A program made the translations under genes and the position numbers. A stretch of 64,000 nucleotides of DNA. Source: an uncultured Eubacteriales bacterium (GTDB taxonomy: Bacteria > Bacillota > Clostridia > Oscillospirales > Acutalibacteraceae). Location: the NCBI GenBank assembly GCA_934729465.1, contig CAKVEP010000001.1, positions 1 to 64,000 on the forward strand, read 5' to 3'. The notes under the pieces were generated by a model. The model was not told where the DNA came from. It was given only the letters and a program-made list of their open reading frames with translations, and searched no databases. Positions 42,658-51,943 of the stretch are shown here, one piece after another (the first letter of the stretch is position 1; each line of letters opens with the position of its first letter).

Positions 42658-43896
42658 TTTATCTTTAATTAAACTTACCATCAAATTTATAATATTATCC
42701 AGCGAATCAGACTTATCAAAAATCATACACGAATATTTCATAAATTCAAGTTTATTCCTGTTGTCTAGCAAATTCTTTATTACCTCTGCCCCGTTCTTTC
42801 CTGAATCTAACCTCACCGCCATATTGTTACTCACAAGGAAATTTGCGTTTTCTTCTTCTTGTCCGGGTATAGCGTCAAAAATAGCCATAGGTAAATTACA
42901 AGCCAAGGCTTCTGTTATAGTTAGTCCGCCCGGTTTAGTTATGATAATGTCTGCCACCTGCATATATTTATCCACTTCGTTGGTGAAATAAATTATTCTC
43001 GTTTCTTTTTTCTTTAATGTCTTAGTGTCTCTCCTGAACTTAGACCTCCTCTTTAGGTACTCCTTACTGGCGTATCTAAAGACTTTTAATTTTCTCATAT
43101 ATCTATGCTTTAAGAAAAATTCAGAAAAATTATTGTCATCGCCGTAAACCACGCCTTCTATCGCATCGTAAAGTGCTTGGTTTCTTCCCGTTATTACTAT
43201 TATTTGTAAATCATAGTCAAGACCCAAAATATCTTTATATATTTGAAGTATGTTCTCAACACCAAAGCTTCCCGCCATAATTAATACTGTTGGTAATTCA
43301 GGATTTAGTCCCATTTCTTTTAGTATTATATTTTTATCTCGAGGCGTGTAAAAGGCATTTTCAATGGGTATTCCAAAGGGATGTATTTTTTCCTTTCTTA
43401 CACCCATCTCAATCATCGGTTTTATCATGTCGTCGTTCGCCACAACATATTCATCAATATTTTGATTTATCCATGTGTGGTGTGGAGCATAGTCTGTCAT
43501 TATACAAAGTATAGGTACATTTATTTTACCAAGTTCTTTTAGCCTCCCTGCCATTTCCGTCGAAAACGGGTGGGTGGTTATTATTAAATCCGGATTAAAT
43601 TCATTCAAAAGCGACAAAAGCTTTTTGCTTATTAAGCTATTTATATTTGATATTAGCTGAGTTGCCAATTTGTTGTTTGATGAATTGTATATTACCCTAT
43701 ACACCGAAGGTGACCTTTTAGCTAGATGAGTGTATCCTTCCGTGACCGTCTTATTAAGAATCGGACTTATATATTCAAGAGCATCAACTATTTCAACCAC
43801 AGAATTTTTATACTTCTGATTAACGCTACTTTTTATAGCATTTGCTGCTCTCATGTGTCCCCCACCGGTAGACGCTGATAAAATAATTATTCTCAT
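42649..43896 (-). CDS. MGDG-synthase/MurG-like glycosyltransferase (diacylglycerol glycosyltransferase family)
   Basis: A 415-residue GT28-type enzyme. The N-terminal ILSASTGGGHMRAANAI is the acceptor-side glycine loop of MGDG synthase/UgtP proteins. TTHPFSTEMAGRLKELGK and the C-terminal donor-binding KPGGLTITEALACNLP-IPGQEEEN are typical. It probably transfers a sugar from a UDP donor to diacylglycerol to make glycolipid. A loop with many Arg/Lys (about residues 275-300) interrupts the C domain. It is convergent with sigK. Confidence 0.88.
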   Translation of the reverse strand: MRIIILSASTGGGHMRAANAIKSSVNQKYKNSVVEIVDALEYISPILNKTVTEGYTHLAKRSPSVYRVIYNSSNNKLATQLISNINSLISKKLLSLLNEFNPDLIITTHPFSTEMAGRLKELGKINVPILCIMTDYAPHHTWINQNIDEYVVANDDMIKPMIEMGVRKEKIHPFGIPIENAFYTPRDKNIILKEMGLNPELPTVLIMAGSFGVENILQIYKDILGLDYDLQIIVITGRNQALYDAIEGVVYGDDNNFSEFFLKHRYMRKLKVFRYASKEYLKRRSKFRRDTKTLKKKETRIIYFTNEVDKYMQVADIIITKPGGLTITEALACNLPMAIFDAIPGQEEENANFLVSNNMAVRLDSGKNGAEVIKNLLDNRNKLEFMKYSCMIFDKSDSLDNIINLMVSLIKDKSE

Positions 43897-43963
43897 TGAA
43901 CTTCCCCCAAAAACACAATTTAAAGTTAAGTTTACTATATATGTGTTTAAATATCAACCTTCT

Positions 43964-44794
43964 CTATTTTAAGCACATCATTGCCGCCATTACTCCTCGT
44001 TTGCCTGAGGTAGCTCTATGAGATATGAGTAAATCACAATTACATTTCGTACACAAATCAGAAATAAAAATATTTTCCTCAAGAACGCCTTGTGAAATTA
44101 ATATCTGTTTATTGGTCTCAAGAATATTTGCATAAAATTTGTTGTCGCTGGTTTTAAACGCTACTTTATCAGTATTGTCAGCATCAACATTTTTAAAGCA
44201 ATTATAAACTTCCTCTCCAACTTCAAAACAGCATTTTTCTATGGTTGGTCCAACTGCACAAACTATATTCTGGGGTTTACAACCATATTCTTCTTTCATT
44301 TTCTCAACAACGCTTTTTGCAATTCCGTTCACAGTTCCACGCCAACCTGCGTGAGCAAGACCTATAACTTTCTTATCGGGGTCCAAAAAATAGACAGGCG
44401 AACAATCTGCATGGAACGTAACTAATGTTACTCCTGTTTCATTTGTAACTAAAGCGTCAATGTCAAACACGTCTTGTGGCTTACATATCCCACGTCCGGC
44501 ATCTTTTTTCGTAACAACCCTCACATTACATGTGTGAGATTGATGCGCCGCTGTTAATGAATTATAATCAAATCCTGCCGCCTTGGAAAACAATTTATAA
44601 TTTTCAACAACGTTCTCCCTTTTATCGTTACACTTAAAGCTTAAATTCATAGACTTAAACTCATCTTTACTAACGCCTCCGAGTCTTGTTGAAAACGCAT
44701 GATTTATACAAGAATATTTTTCAAGTCCTTTAAACGTTAAATATCCAACTGCGTCTTTTATGTTTAGATTCATTGATTCACTTTTAAATTTCAT
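43964..44794 (-). CDS. pgeF: PgeF/YfiH-family purine nucleoside phosphorylase-like (polyphenol oxidase) protein
   Basis: A 276-residue protein of the former multicopper oxidase/laccase-domain family (DUF152), now linked to purine nucleoside processing and peptidoglycan editing. The metal/active-site residues lie in AAHQSHTCNV, FHADCSPVYF, GLAHAGWRGTVNGIA and the Cys of VGPTIEKCCFEV. The ATG at 44794 follows AGGTGG. The tRNA operon terminator lies upstream. Confidence 0.9.
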   Translation of the reverse strand: MKFKSESMNLNIKDAVGYLTFKGLEKYSCINHAFSTRLGGVSKDEFKSMNLSFKCNDKRENVVENYKLFSKAAGFDYNSLTAAHQSHTCNVRVVTKKDAGRGICKPQDVFDIDALVTNETGVTLVTFHADCSPVYFLDPDKKVIGLAHAGWRGTVNGIAKSVVEKMKEEYGCKPQNIVCAVGPTIEKCCFEVGEEVYNCFKNVDADNTDKVAFKTSDNKFYANILETNKQILISQGVLEENIFISDLCTKCNCDLLISHRATSGKRGVMAAMMCLK

Positions 44795-44861
44795 TTATAC
44801 CACCTTAAATTTTTTAGATTTTTAAATTTAATTTGTGCAAATTGCTTAATTTTTATTAAAT

Positions 44862-44903
44862 AAAAATCATTAATCATCTAAGTTTAGATAATTAATGACT
44901 TAT
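44862..44903 (-). terminator. Terminator of the five-tRNA operon
   Basis: The inverted repeat TCATTAATCATCTAA / TTAGATAATTAATGA lies 8 bp beyond tRNA-Lys. On the minus strand it is followed by ATTTTTATT. Confidence 0.75.
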
Positions 44904-44905
44904 TT

Positions 44906-44981
44906 TGGTGAGCCATCGGAGATTCGAACTCCGGACACCTTGATTAAAAGTCAAGTGCTCTGCCGACTGAGCTAATGGCTC
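44906..44981 (-). tRNA. tRNA-Lys (TTT)
   Basis: 5' GAGCCAT acceptor, anticodon loop CTTTTAA (TTT), T arm GTTCGAATC and encoded CCA. It is the last tRNA of the operon. Confidence 0.97.
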
Positions 44982-44991
44982 ATATTTAATT

Positions 44992-45067
44992 TGGCTGGGA
45001 TGGCTGGATTCGAACCAGCGCAATGATGGAGTCAAAGTCCATTGCCTTACCGCTTGGCTACACCCCA
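44992..45067 (-). tRNA. tRNA-Gln (TTG)
   Basis: 5' TGGGGTG acceptor, anticodon loop CTTTGAC (TTG), T arm GGTTCGAATCC and encoded CCA. With gatCAB in the window, Gln-tRNA may be formed by amidation of Glu-tRNA-Gln. Confidence 0.97.
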
Positions 45068-45086
45068 ATATTTAGCTATTATTTGA

Positions 45087-45164
45087 TGGGGTGGATAATC
45101 GGATTCGAACCGACGACCTCCAGAGCCACAATCTGGCGCTCTAACCAGCTGAGCTATACCCACC
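45087..45164 (-). tRNA. tRNA-His (GTG)
   Basis: Anticodon loop TTGTGGC (GTG). The extra 5' G at position -1 is included (base 45164), facing C73, with encoded CCA. The T arm is GGTTCGAATCC. Confidence 0.96.
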
Positions 45165-45169
45165 ACATA

Positions 45170-45246
45170 TGGCGCGCCAGAAGGGACTCGAACCCCTGAC
45201 CTACTGCTTAGAAGGCAGTTGCTCTATCCTGCTGAGCTACTGGCGC
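45170..45246 (-). tRNA. tRNA-Arg (TCT)
   Basis: 5' GCGCCAG acceptor, anticodon loop CTTCTAA (TCT), T arm GGTTCGAGTCC and encoded CCA. Confidence 0.97.
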
Positions 45247-45284
45247 AAATAGCAGTACCTACATGGAAAACACTAACGGCACTA

Positions 45285-45358
45285 TGGAGCGGGTGATGGG
45301 AATCGGACCCACGCAACCAGCTTGGAAGGCTGGGATTCTACCATTGAACTACACCCGC
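45285..45358 (-). tRNA. tRNA-Gly (TCC)
   Basis: 5' GCGGGTG acceptor, anticodon loop CTTCCAA (TCC), T arm GGTCCGATTCC and encoded CCA. It is the first tRNA of the operon. Confidence 0.97.
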
Positions 45359-45374
45359 TTATCTCAACAGTCAT

Positions 45375-45403
45375 ATAATATCATATGACTGTTTTTTTGT
45401 CAA
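45375..45403 (-). promoter_or_regulatory. Promoter of the tRNA-Gly-Arg-His-Gln-Lys operon
   Basis: On the minus strand TTGACA (45403-45398) and TATTAT (45380-45375) are 17 bp apart, ending 17 bp before tRNA-Gly. The hexamers and spacing are identical to the promoter at 188-216. Confidence 0.82.
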
Positions 45404-45432
45404 CACTTTTTTTGAATTTTTTTTTATTTTTT

Positions 45433-47733
45433 TTAAATTACTTTTAGTTGTAACTCTTCGTCCCCCGTCAGACGCACTCCAGACATAGTAAATCCGCCAT
45501 TTTCAACTATTATACTTGCTAATTTATCTTCAACTTCTTTTCTTATTAGCTTCCTCAAATCTCTTGCTCCGCTTTTTCCGTTAAACGATTTTTTGGCAAG
45601 TAATCTTAAAGCTGAGTCGTCATAGTCAAAATCCACCCCTCGTTCCGACAACACGTCAACATACTCATTTAAAATTAATTTTGCTATCTCAACGTAATTT
45701 TCTTCCGTCAGGTTATTAAATACTATTACTTCATCTACTCTGCTTAAAAATTCAGGTCTTAAAAATTCAGACAATGCTTTCATTACTTTTTCTTTCGTCA
45801 TGTCATTTTGACTCTTTCCAAAGCCCAATGACCCTCCCTTTTTATCGCTTCCTGCATTTGAGGTCATTACTATAACCGTATTTTCAAAATTAACGGCTCT
45901 TCCTTGAGCATCTGTAACCTTGCCCTCATCGAGAATTTGAAGAAGTATATTAAGTACATCTGGATGCGCCTTTTCGATTTCATCAAACAATATAACCGAG
46001 TATGGTCTTTGTCTGACCTTTTCAGTCACCTGTCCGGCTTCGTCATATCCGACGTATCCCGGAGGGGCTCCTATTATACGCGATACAGAATGTTTCTCCA
46101 TAAATTCAGACATATCAAGCCTTATAAGCGCATCGGGTGTGTTGAAAAGCTCTTCTGCAAGCACCTTTACAAGCTCAGTTTTTCCAACCCCGGTTGAACC
46201 TACAAATATAAATGATGACGGTCTGCGTCTTGGACTTATCTGTACTCTGTTTCTGCGTATCGCCGCCGACACTGCCGATACTGCTTGATTTTGTCCGATT
46301 ACTCTTTCCTTTAATTTTTCTTCTAAAGTTTCAAGTTTCTTAAATTCGTTTTCTTGTATTTTCGCCGATGGAATACCTGTCCACAATTCTATAACATGAG
46401 CAAGGTCTTTCTCCTCAACCTTACTTCCTAAAGCTGAGTCTTTAATTTCGCTCGCTCTTTTTTCAAGGTTTGCTAAGTCACAACGAAGCTGAGCTAGTTT
46501 TTTTAGTTCCTCTTCGTTTGCCTCTGCTCCCTCTGCAAGTACTTTCTCTTCTTCGTCTTTTATTTTTGCTATGTCTTCATTTATCTTGTCATACTCCGAC
46601 ATATCCTTATTTCTAAGCGCTGCACAAGCACACGCCTCATCTAAGAGGTCTATTGCCTTGTCTGGGAGGAACCTGTCTGTTATATACCTCTCCGAAAGTA
46701 CAACCGCTTTCCTAACAAGCTCATCAGGAATCGTTACTCTATGATATTCCTCGTAATAATTCTTTATCCCCTTAAGCACATTTACAGTTTCAATTATAGA
46801 TGGTTCCAACACTTTTACGGGTTGAAAACGTCTTTCAAGAGCGGAATCTTTTTCAATATACTTTCTGTACTCTTTAAAAGTGGTGGCTCCTATTACTTGA
46901 ATTTCTCCTCTTGAAAGCGACGGCTTTAATATATTTGCCGCATTCATAGAGCTTTCGGAGTCGCCTGCCCCTACTAAATTATGTACTTCATCTATAAACA
47001 ATATTATATTTCCGTCTTTTTTAACCTCGTCTATTAAGCCCTTTATTCTGCTTTCAAACTGACCTCTAAACTGAGTTCCCGCAACAAGAGCCGTTAAATC
47101 AAGAAGATGTATTTCTTTATTTTTAAGCCTTAGCGGTACGTTCCCTTCAGCTATTCTTATTGCTAGACCCTCGGCTATTGCCGTTTTTCCAACTCCGGGC
47201 TCTCCTATAAGGCACGGGTTATTTTTAGTACGCCTTGATAATATCTGTATTACCCTTGAAATTTCTTTATCTCTTCCTATAATTTTATCCAATTCCCCGT
47301 CTCTGGCACGTTTCGTTAGATTATAACAATACATATCAAGATGTTTTCTTTTTGGTTTTTTCTTTATTTTTGACTCTTTAGAATCTTTTTTATCATCTTT
47401 TTCGCTCTCAGAATTTTGCATAAATGGCATATTTGAAAATATTCCCTTTATAAATGGAAATGTGGTTGCTCCTCCAACCGTAAAACCGTTGTCTTCATCT
47501 TCTGAATCATCGCTTTCATGCTCCTCGCCTTGGCTTGACAAAAAATCTGAAAACTGTTCTTCCATTGCGTTTAGCTCGTCTTCAGAAACTCCCATATTTT
47601 CCATTATGTAGTTTATCGGTTTTATCCCCAACTCCTTTGCACACGTTAAACATAGTCCCTGTGCATTAGATGAATTTTTATCATTCGATATAAAAACTAC
47701 TGCTGGTCTTTTTTTACATCTATAGCAAAGCAT
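45433..47733 (-). CDS. ClpE-like Clp ATPase with N-terminal zinc finger
   Basis: A 766-residue Hsp100 unfoldase that would feed ClpP. The N-terminus has a C4 zinc finger (CYRCKKRP ... CLTCAKELG) in place of the usual Clp N repeats, as in ClpE. An acidic linker leads to AAA1 (Walker A GEPGVGKTAIAEGLA), a short UVR/M-type middle coil, then AAA2 (Walker A GSTGVGKTELVK). The C-terminal D2-small domain includes KSFNGKSGARDLRKLI. The ATG follows AAGGAG. No ctsR/mcsAB genes are adjacent. Confidence 0.88.
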   Translation of the reverse strand: MLCYRCKKRPAVVFISNDKNSSNAQGLCLTCAKELGIKPINYIMENMGVSEDELNAMEEQFSDFLSSQGEEHESDDSEDEDNGFTVGGATTFPFIKGIFSNMPFMQNSESEKDDKKDSKESKIKKKPKRKHLDMYCYNLTKRARDGELDKIIGRDKEISRVIQILSRRTKNNPCLIGEPGVGKTAIAEGLAIRIAEGNVPLRLKNKEIHLLDLTALVAGTQFRGQFESRIKGLIDEVKKDGNIILFIDEVHNLVGAGDSESSMNAANILKPSLSRGEIQVIGATTFKEYRKYIEKDSALERRFQPVKVLEPSIIETVNVLKGIKNYYEEYHRVTIPDELVRKAVVLSERYITDRFLPDKAIDLLDEACACAALRNKDMSEYDKINEDIAKIKDEEEKVLAEGAEANEEELKKLAQLRCDLANLEKRASEIKDSALGSKVEEKDLAHVIELWTGIPSAKIQENEFKKLETLEEKLKERVIGQNQAVSAVSAAIRRNRVQISPRRRPSSFIFVGSTGVGKTELVKVLAEELFNTPDALIRLDMSEFMEKHSVSRIIGAPPGYVGYDEAGQVTEKVRQRPYSVILFDEIEKAHPDVLNILLQILDEGKVTDAQGRAVNFENTVIVMTSNAGSDKKGGSLGFGKSQNDMTKEKVMKALSEFLRPEFLSRVDEVIVFNNLTEENYVEIAKLILNEYVDVLSERGVDFDYDDSALRLLAKKSFNGKSGARDLRKLIRKEVEDKLASIIVENGGFTMSGVRLTGDEELQLKVI

Positions 47734-47798
47734 ATCATCTTCTCCTTAAACTGTATTTTTGTTAAAACTTCCCTTTATATTACCACATTTTTCTTGTT

Positions 47799-48368
47799 TT
47801 ATTTGTCGCTTTCCATCATAACCACAAATATCTTTAAATATTGTATCACAGCGTAAAGCATTGTAAATGCTGTTATCGCCATAAGCGTCACGTTAATGAA
47901 TTTGTTTTCTACATTCCAAATCGCTTTTAACGATACTATCGTAACCACAGACACATAAAAAATTATAGTTCCTAATTTTCCATACCACTTCGCCATTGGC
48001 GGAGTTTTATGTCTCCTTAAAAGCACTACGCTTGCAAGAAGCATAGCACATTCTTTTATTATAAGTATCGTCATAAACGGAATTACTTCATGAAATTTTA
48101 GACCTATACACACCATTACCGCTACCAATGTGAGTTTATCTGCTATTGGGTCAATCATTCCTCCAAGCCTTGTTACCTGGTTTAAACTTCTTGCTATATA
48201 GCCGTCAAACAAATCGCTTATGCCTGACGCTATCAATATAAGACCCGAAAAAATGTAGTTCTCCCTCAGCATCGACATTACAAATGGTACTATCAAAACA
48301 ATTCTAAATAGTGATAATATGTTTGGAATATTAAGGTTTTTCTTTATTAATAATTCTACCTTCCCCAT
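47799..48368 (-). CDS. pgsA: CDP-diacylglycerol-glycerol-3-phosphate 3-phosphatidyltransferase
   Basis: Membrane enzyme of phosphatidylglycerol synthesis. The CDP-alcohol phosphatidyltransferase signature D-x2-D-G-x2-A-R-x8-G-x3-D-x3-D is complete (SDLFDGYIARS ... GGMIDPIADK). Several membrane helices follow. The ATG at 48368 is six bases after GAGGTG and gives 189 residues. It follows a CvpA-family gene by 24 bp. Confidence 0.93.
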   Translation of the reverse strand: MGKVELLIKKNLNIPNILSLFRIVLIVPFVMSMLRENYIFSGLILIASGISDLFDGYIARSLNQVTRLGGMIDPIADKLTLVAVMVCIGLKFHEVIPFMTILIIKECAMLLASVVLLRRHKTPPMAKWYGKLGTIIFYVSVVTIVSLKAIWNVENKFINVTLMAITAFTMLYAVIQYLKIFVVMMESDK

Positions 48369-48392
48369 TTTGCACACCTCACTATCTTTATT

Positions 48393-49082
48393 TTATATAT
48401 TTTCTATAACTGAGTTAAAATTGCTCTTATCATAGAATACCCTAAATATGGATGTATTATTTACAATTTCAAGAAATTTTGTTTCTTCACCGTTCCCAGA
48501 AAACATCACTAATATTTCTATCGCTATCACAGAAAAAATTACTGCTATTAAACCTTTTATTCCTCCAAAGACAGCTCCAAGAATTGAGTCTAGTCCTCTA
48601 AGTAACGATATGTTTAAAACACCTGAAATTGTAGATTTAATCATCTTTAAAATTATCCCTAAAATAGCAAACAATATAAATGAAACAAAAATTTTAATCG
48701 TCCCAACGATAACCGGAGATATTATTTCAGCAACCATACTTGGCGCAACCTGACTATTATTATATATAGCGTTATTAATCTCGCTTATTAACCTTGGTTC
48801 GCTGCTAATCACATTAAGCATAAACGACGGCAAAAAATTTAAAATACCGTCCACGCTATTGCTCCCATTCATAATTGAGTCGCTTATCTTTAAAATCATA
48901 TTCGGTTTTATTATCTTTAAATAAACAAAATCGGAAACTATATCCGACAAAAACATCGATACTACAAATGAAATTATAATATTCAAAAAGGATAGTGCCG
49001 ACATAATAAATCCATTTTTATATCCTCTGATTACAAAAAATAAAATTAAGAATATAATTGCAATGTCTAAAAATACACTCAA
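48393..49082 (-). CDS. CvpA-family membrane protein
   Basis: About 229 residues with four hydrophobic segments. The N-terminal FLILFFVIRGYKNGFIMSAL and the Gly-rich later segment LRGLDSILGAVFGGIKGLI are typical of CvpA (colicin V production) proteins. The function in Gram-positives is not established. The TTG at 49082, eight bases after GAGGTG, is preferred over GTG 49091, which overlaps that site. Confidence 0.8.
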   Translation of the reverse strand: MSVFLDIAIIFLILFFVIRGYKNGFIMSALSFLNIIISFVVSMFLSDIVSDFVYLKIIKPNMILKISDSIMNGSNSVDGILNFLPSFMLNVISSEPRLISEINNAIYNNSQVAPSMVAEIISPVIVGTIKIFVSFILFAILGIILKMIKSTISGVLNISLLRGLDSILGAVFGGIKGLIAVIFSVIAIEILVMFSGNGEETKFLEIVNNTSIFRVFYDKSNFNSVIENI

Positions 49083-49200
49083 TAGTGTCACACCTCTAGC
49101 TTAAAACAAATAATATTTAAAGATATTTAATAATATATCACAAATATCTATCTTTTTCAACACATTTTTACCCATTTTTACAAACTTTACTTTTATAATT

Positions 49201-50370
49201 TTATTTTAAATGTACCTTATAAATTTTGTTTACGCCTAACGCATACCCCCATGTCGTTGACCTTAGCTGTAATTTTTTAATATTATTTGCCACTGTCCAG
49301 CATCCGTCTGCGTCCCCCGACAGCTTATAGGCAAACACCTTATCTCCGCTTATCCCTGCTATACGGTTTCCTCTTCTAGTTATTGAAGTAATCGTGTATT
49401 TTGTTGGTATCTTTATCACTGCATTACCACTTCTGTCTAGCGACACTATTTCACAATTTTCTCCACCCTCAACCGATGATAAACTTAACACTATTCCATT
49501 ATATTTATTTACTTCAAAACTAGTTAAAATCTTTTTTTCGTAGTCAAAATCTTGTTTTGATTTCGTCCATAGATTAATTACTCCCGTACTTTTGTCGCCA
49601 ACCACAGCTATATTTCCGTTCTCCATATACTCTATCGACATAATAACATTTTCTTCGTACTCAAAGGTCTGAATTGGCGCATCAGAATTGAAATTAAAAA
49701 TATACACCACAGACTTTAATTTCCCCTGCTCTGACGCAAAACCACATACCACTGCGTTTGTCCCGTTTTGGTTTATTGATATATCTGAAATATAATGGTC
49801 AGAAAAATAATATTTATACTTCTCTTTTCCGGATTTGTCGAATATTGTCATTTCCGATAAATAATCTTTAGACTCTGTTATTAAGCCATACACTCCGTTT
49901 TCTGACACTGCTCCACTGATTATTTCATTTTCGCAGCTTCCGTTTACCACATTTTTAGATATAGTATCAATGCTATATTTTTTTCCGCCCATATCATAAA
50001 GAATAGCTCGTCCACCGTTCGTTTTCATCATTGGATTACTCAAATTATGGGGTCTGTTAGTCATCTGCTTGGCTGTACTGTTAAACACAGTAAATGCTGT
50101 ATTGCTAAGCGTTACAATGTCGTTGTCTACCAAGGAGAAGTTGCTCGATTCCACCGAACCATATGCCAACTCACAAGGATAACCCTCTCCTATTCCCATA
50201 CTTAAAAATCTGCCTTCCAGCCAACCTGTAATGTTGTCGGCAGATAGCCTGTTTCTATTGAACCACACCACCACAAAAACAAAGCTCATTGCTAATATAA
50301 ATATTATTAATTTGACCTTATTTTTCTTTAAATCTTTCACGTTAACATTAATTTTGCTCCGTATTTTCAA
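49201..50370 (-). CDS. DUF5711-like membrane-anchored beta-propeller protein
   Basis: A protein of about 390 residues. It has a basic N-terminus, one membrane helix (about residues 25-43) and an outer domain of repeated beta blades (for example ISINQNGTNAVVCGF, SIEYMENGNIAVVGD). This resembles the DUF5711 proteins of Clostridia. A structural or binding role outside the membrane is an inference. TTG at 50370 lies nine bases after GAGGTG; a GTG at 50382 overlaps that site. The gene begins inside the end of the truA region. Confidence 0.68.
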   Translation of the reverse strand: MKIRSKINVNVKDLKKNKVKLIIFILAMSFVFVVVWFNRNRLSADNITGWLEGRFLSMGIGEGYPCELAYGSVESSNFSLVDNDIVTLSNTAFTVFNSTAKQMTNRPHNLSNPMMKTNGGRAILYDMGGKKYSIDTISKNVVNGSCENEIISGAVSENGVYGLITESKDYLSEMTIFDKSGKEKYKYYFSDHYISDISINQNGTNAVVCGFASEQGKLKSVVYIFNFNSDAPIQTFEYEENVIMSIEYMENGNIAVVGDKSTGVINLWTKSKQDFDYEKKILTSFEVNKYNGIVLSLSSVEGGENCEIVSLDRSGNAVIKIPTKYTITSITRRGNRIAGISGDKVFAYKLSGDADGCWTVANNIKKLQLRSTTWGYALGVNKIYKVHLK

Positions 50371-50383
50371 ACTAACCCACACC

Positions 50384-51127
50384 TCACATCTTATAAAAAA
50401 CTTTATCTAAATATAGTCCACAAGCCGGAGCCGTTGGTCCGGATTTAGAGCGGTCTTTAGCGTTTATTATACTTTCAATTTCATCTTTTAATATTTTCCC
50501 TTGGGCAACTCTTAAAAGTGTGCCAACCATTATCCTGACCATGTTATATAAAAAGCCGTCTGCACTCACTCGAAATTCAACAACAGAGCCTTTTCTTGTG
50601 ACCTCGCTTACTTTCACCGTGCGAGCCATATCGCCTATTGCTCGATTATCCAGTGTACAAAACGACGTAAAATCATGTTTGCCAATATAGCTTTTTGCCG
50701 CTTCGTTTAATTCATCAACGTCTAATGGGTACCAATAATGAAGTGCATAACCATTTAAAAACGGATTTCTAACCTTGTTGTTCCATATTTTATAAACATA
50801 CTCTTTCCCCAAGCATGAATATCTGGCATGAAAATCCATCGGCACTTCCTTACAATCAATAACCGCAACATCGCTTGGTAAATATCTGTTCATCGCCATT
50901 ACCATTCTCTCACACGGAATTTCTTTTGAGATTTTAACGCTGATACAATACATATTTGCATGGACTCCCGTGTCAGTTCGGCTGCAGCCCTTTATATCAC
51001 AATACTCCCCTATAATTTTTTTTAGAGAGTTTTGAAATACTTCCTGTACGCTAACAGCATTTTTTTGAATTTGCCAACCGTGATAATTTCTTCCGTCGTA
51101 GCTAATCGTAAACAATAAATTTCTCAT
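50384..51127 (-). CDS. truA: tRNA pseudouridine synthase A
   Basis: Makes pseudouridine at positions 38-40 of tRNA. FTISYDGRNYHGWQIQ opens the protein, and SRTDTGVHA contains the catalytic Asp. FLYNMVRIMVGTLL and the final CGLYLDKVFY are also conserved. The ATG at 51127 overlaps the ecfT stop as ATGA; an in-frame ATG at 51148 would add seven residues. Neither has a strong ribosome site, so coupling to ecfT is likely. Confidence 0.94.
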   Translation of the reverse strand: MRNLLFTISYDGRNYHGWQIQKNAVSVQEVFQNSLKKIIGEYCDIKGCSRTDTGVHANMYCISVKISKEIPCERMVMAMNRYLPSDVAVIDCKEVPMDFHARYSCLGKEYVYKIWNNKVRNPFLNGYALHYWYPLDVDELNEAAKSYIGKHDFTSFCTLDNRAIGDMARTVKVSEVTRKGSVVEFRVSADGFLYNMVRIMVGTLLRVAQGKILKDEIESIINAKDRSKSGPTAPACGLYLDKVFYKM

Positions 51128-51921
51128 ATCATCATGCTTTTCTGCCATATATTACACACCACCACCCATACTACTAAAACACTCACCATAATTATTGATA
51201 AGACATCTTTACTACCCATTTTAAGAGTTTTCATTCTGGTTCTGTTTTTTGAACTGTCGTAACATCTACAATCCATAGCCATGGCAAGCTGATACGCTCT
51301 TCTAAATGACGAAACAAACAACGGCATTAATATAGGCAACATCGCTTTGGCTCTTTTTACTATATTTCCGTTTTCAAAGTCTGCTCCTCTCGACTTCTGA
51401 GCATTTATTATTTTATTTGTTTCCTCAAGAAGAGTTGGAATAAATCTTAAAGCAATTGTCATCATCATTGCTATCTCTTGGGTGTTAACATGAAAATATC
51501 TTAATGGCGAAATAAGCTTTTCTATTGCAAACGAAATGTCGTTTGGAGAAGTTGTGAACATAAGCATCGAGCTTACTAATATAAGGTCAACTATCCTCAA
51601 GGCTACTATAATACTGCTTTTTATTCCGTTTTCCGTTATCGACACGAAACCTAATGTGAAAATCGGTTCACCCTCACCGTAAAAAATATTTAGTAGGGCA
51701 GAAAAAAGCGTAAATACTATAACAACTTTTGTACTTCTAAAATATTCCTTAACGCTTACTCCTGACAGCAATGTTAGCAATACTACCGAAAGCGTGACTG
51801 AAATTATAGACAAATAATTCCAAGACATAAACAATAATAGCATATATACTATTGATAATATTATTTTTACTCTTGCATCGAGTTTGTGTAAAAAAGATTT
51901 TCCGGGAATGTATTGTCCCAT
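51124..51921 (-). CDS. ecfT: ECF transporter T component
   Basis: The transmembrane coupling protein shared by group II energy-coupling-factor transporters. A 265-residue membrane protein starting MGQYIPGKSFLHKLDARVKI. Conserved Ala-Arg-Gly motifs that bind the ATPases are KSRGADFE and SFRRAYQLAMAMDCRCY. The ATG at 51921 follows GGGGAG. It follows ecfA2 by 22 bp. The module should serve S components encoded elsewhere, such as the ThiT-like protein at 34910. Confidence 0.93.
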   Translation of the reverse strand: MGQYIPGKSFLHKLDARVKIILSIVYMLLLFMSWNYLSIISVTLSVVLLTLLSGVSVKEYFRSTKVVIVFTLFSALLNIFYGEGEPIFTLGFVSITENGIKSSIIVALRIVDLILVSSMLMFTTSPNDISFAIEKLISPLRYFHVNTQEIAMMMTIALRFIPTLLEETNKIINAQKSRGADFENGNIVKRAKAMLPILMPLFVSSFRRAYQLAMAMDCRCYDSSKNRTRMKTLKMGSKDVLSIIMVSVLVVWVVVCNIWQKSMMI

Positions 51922-51943
51922 TACGGCGCTCCCCAACACTTTA

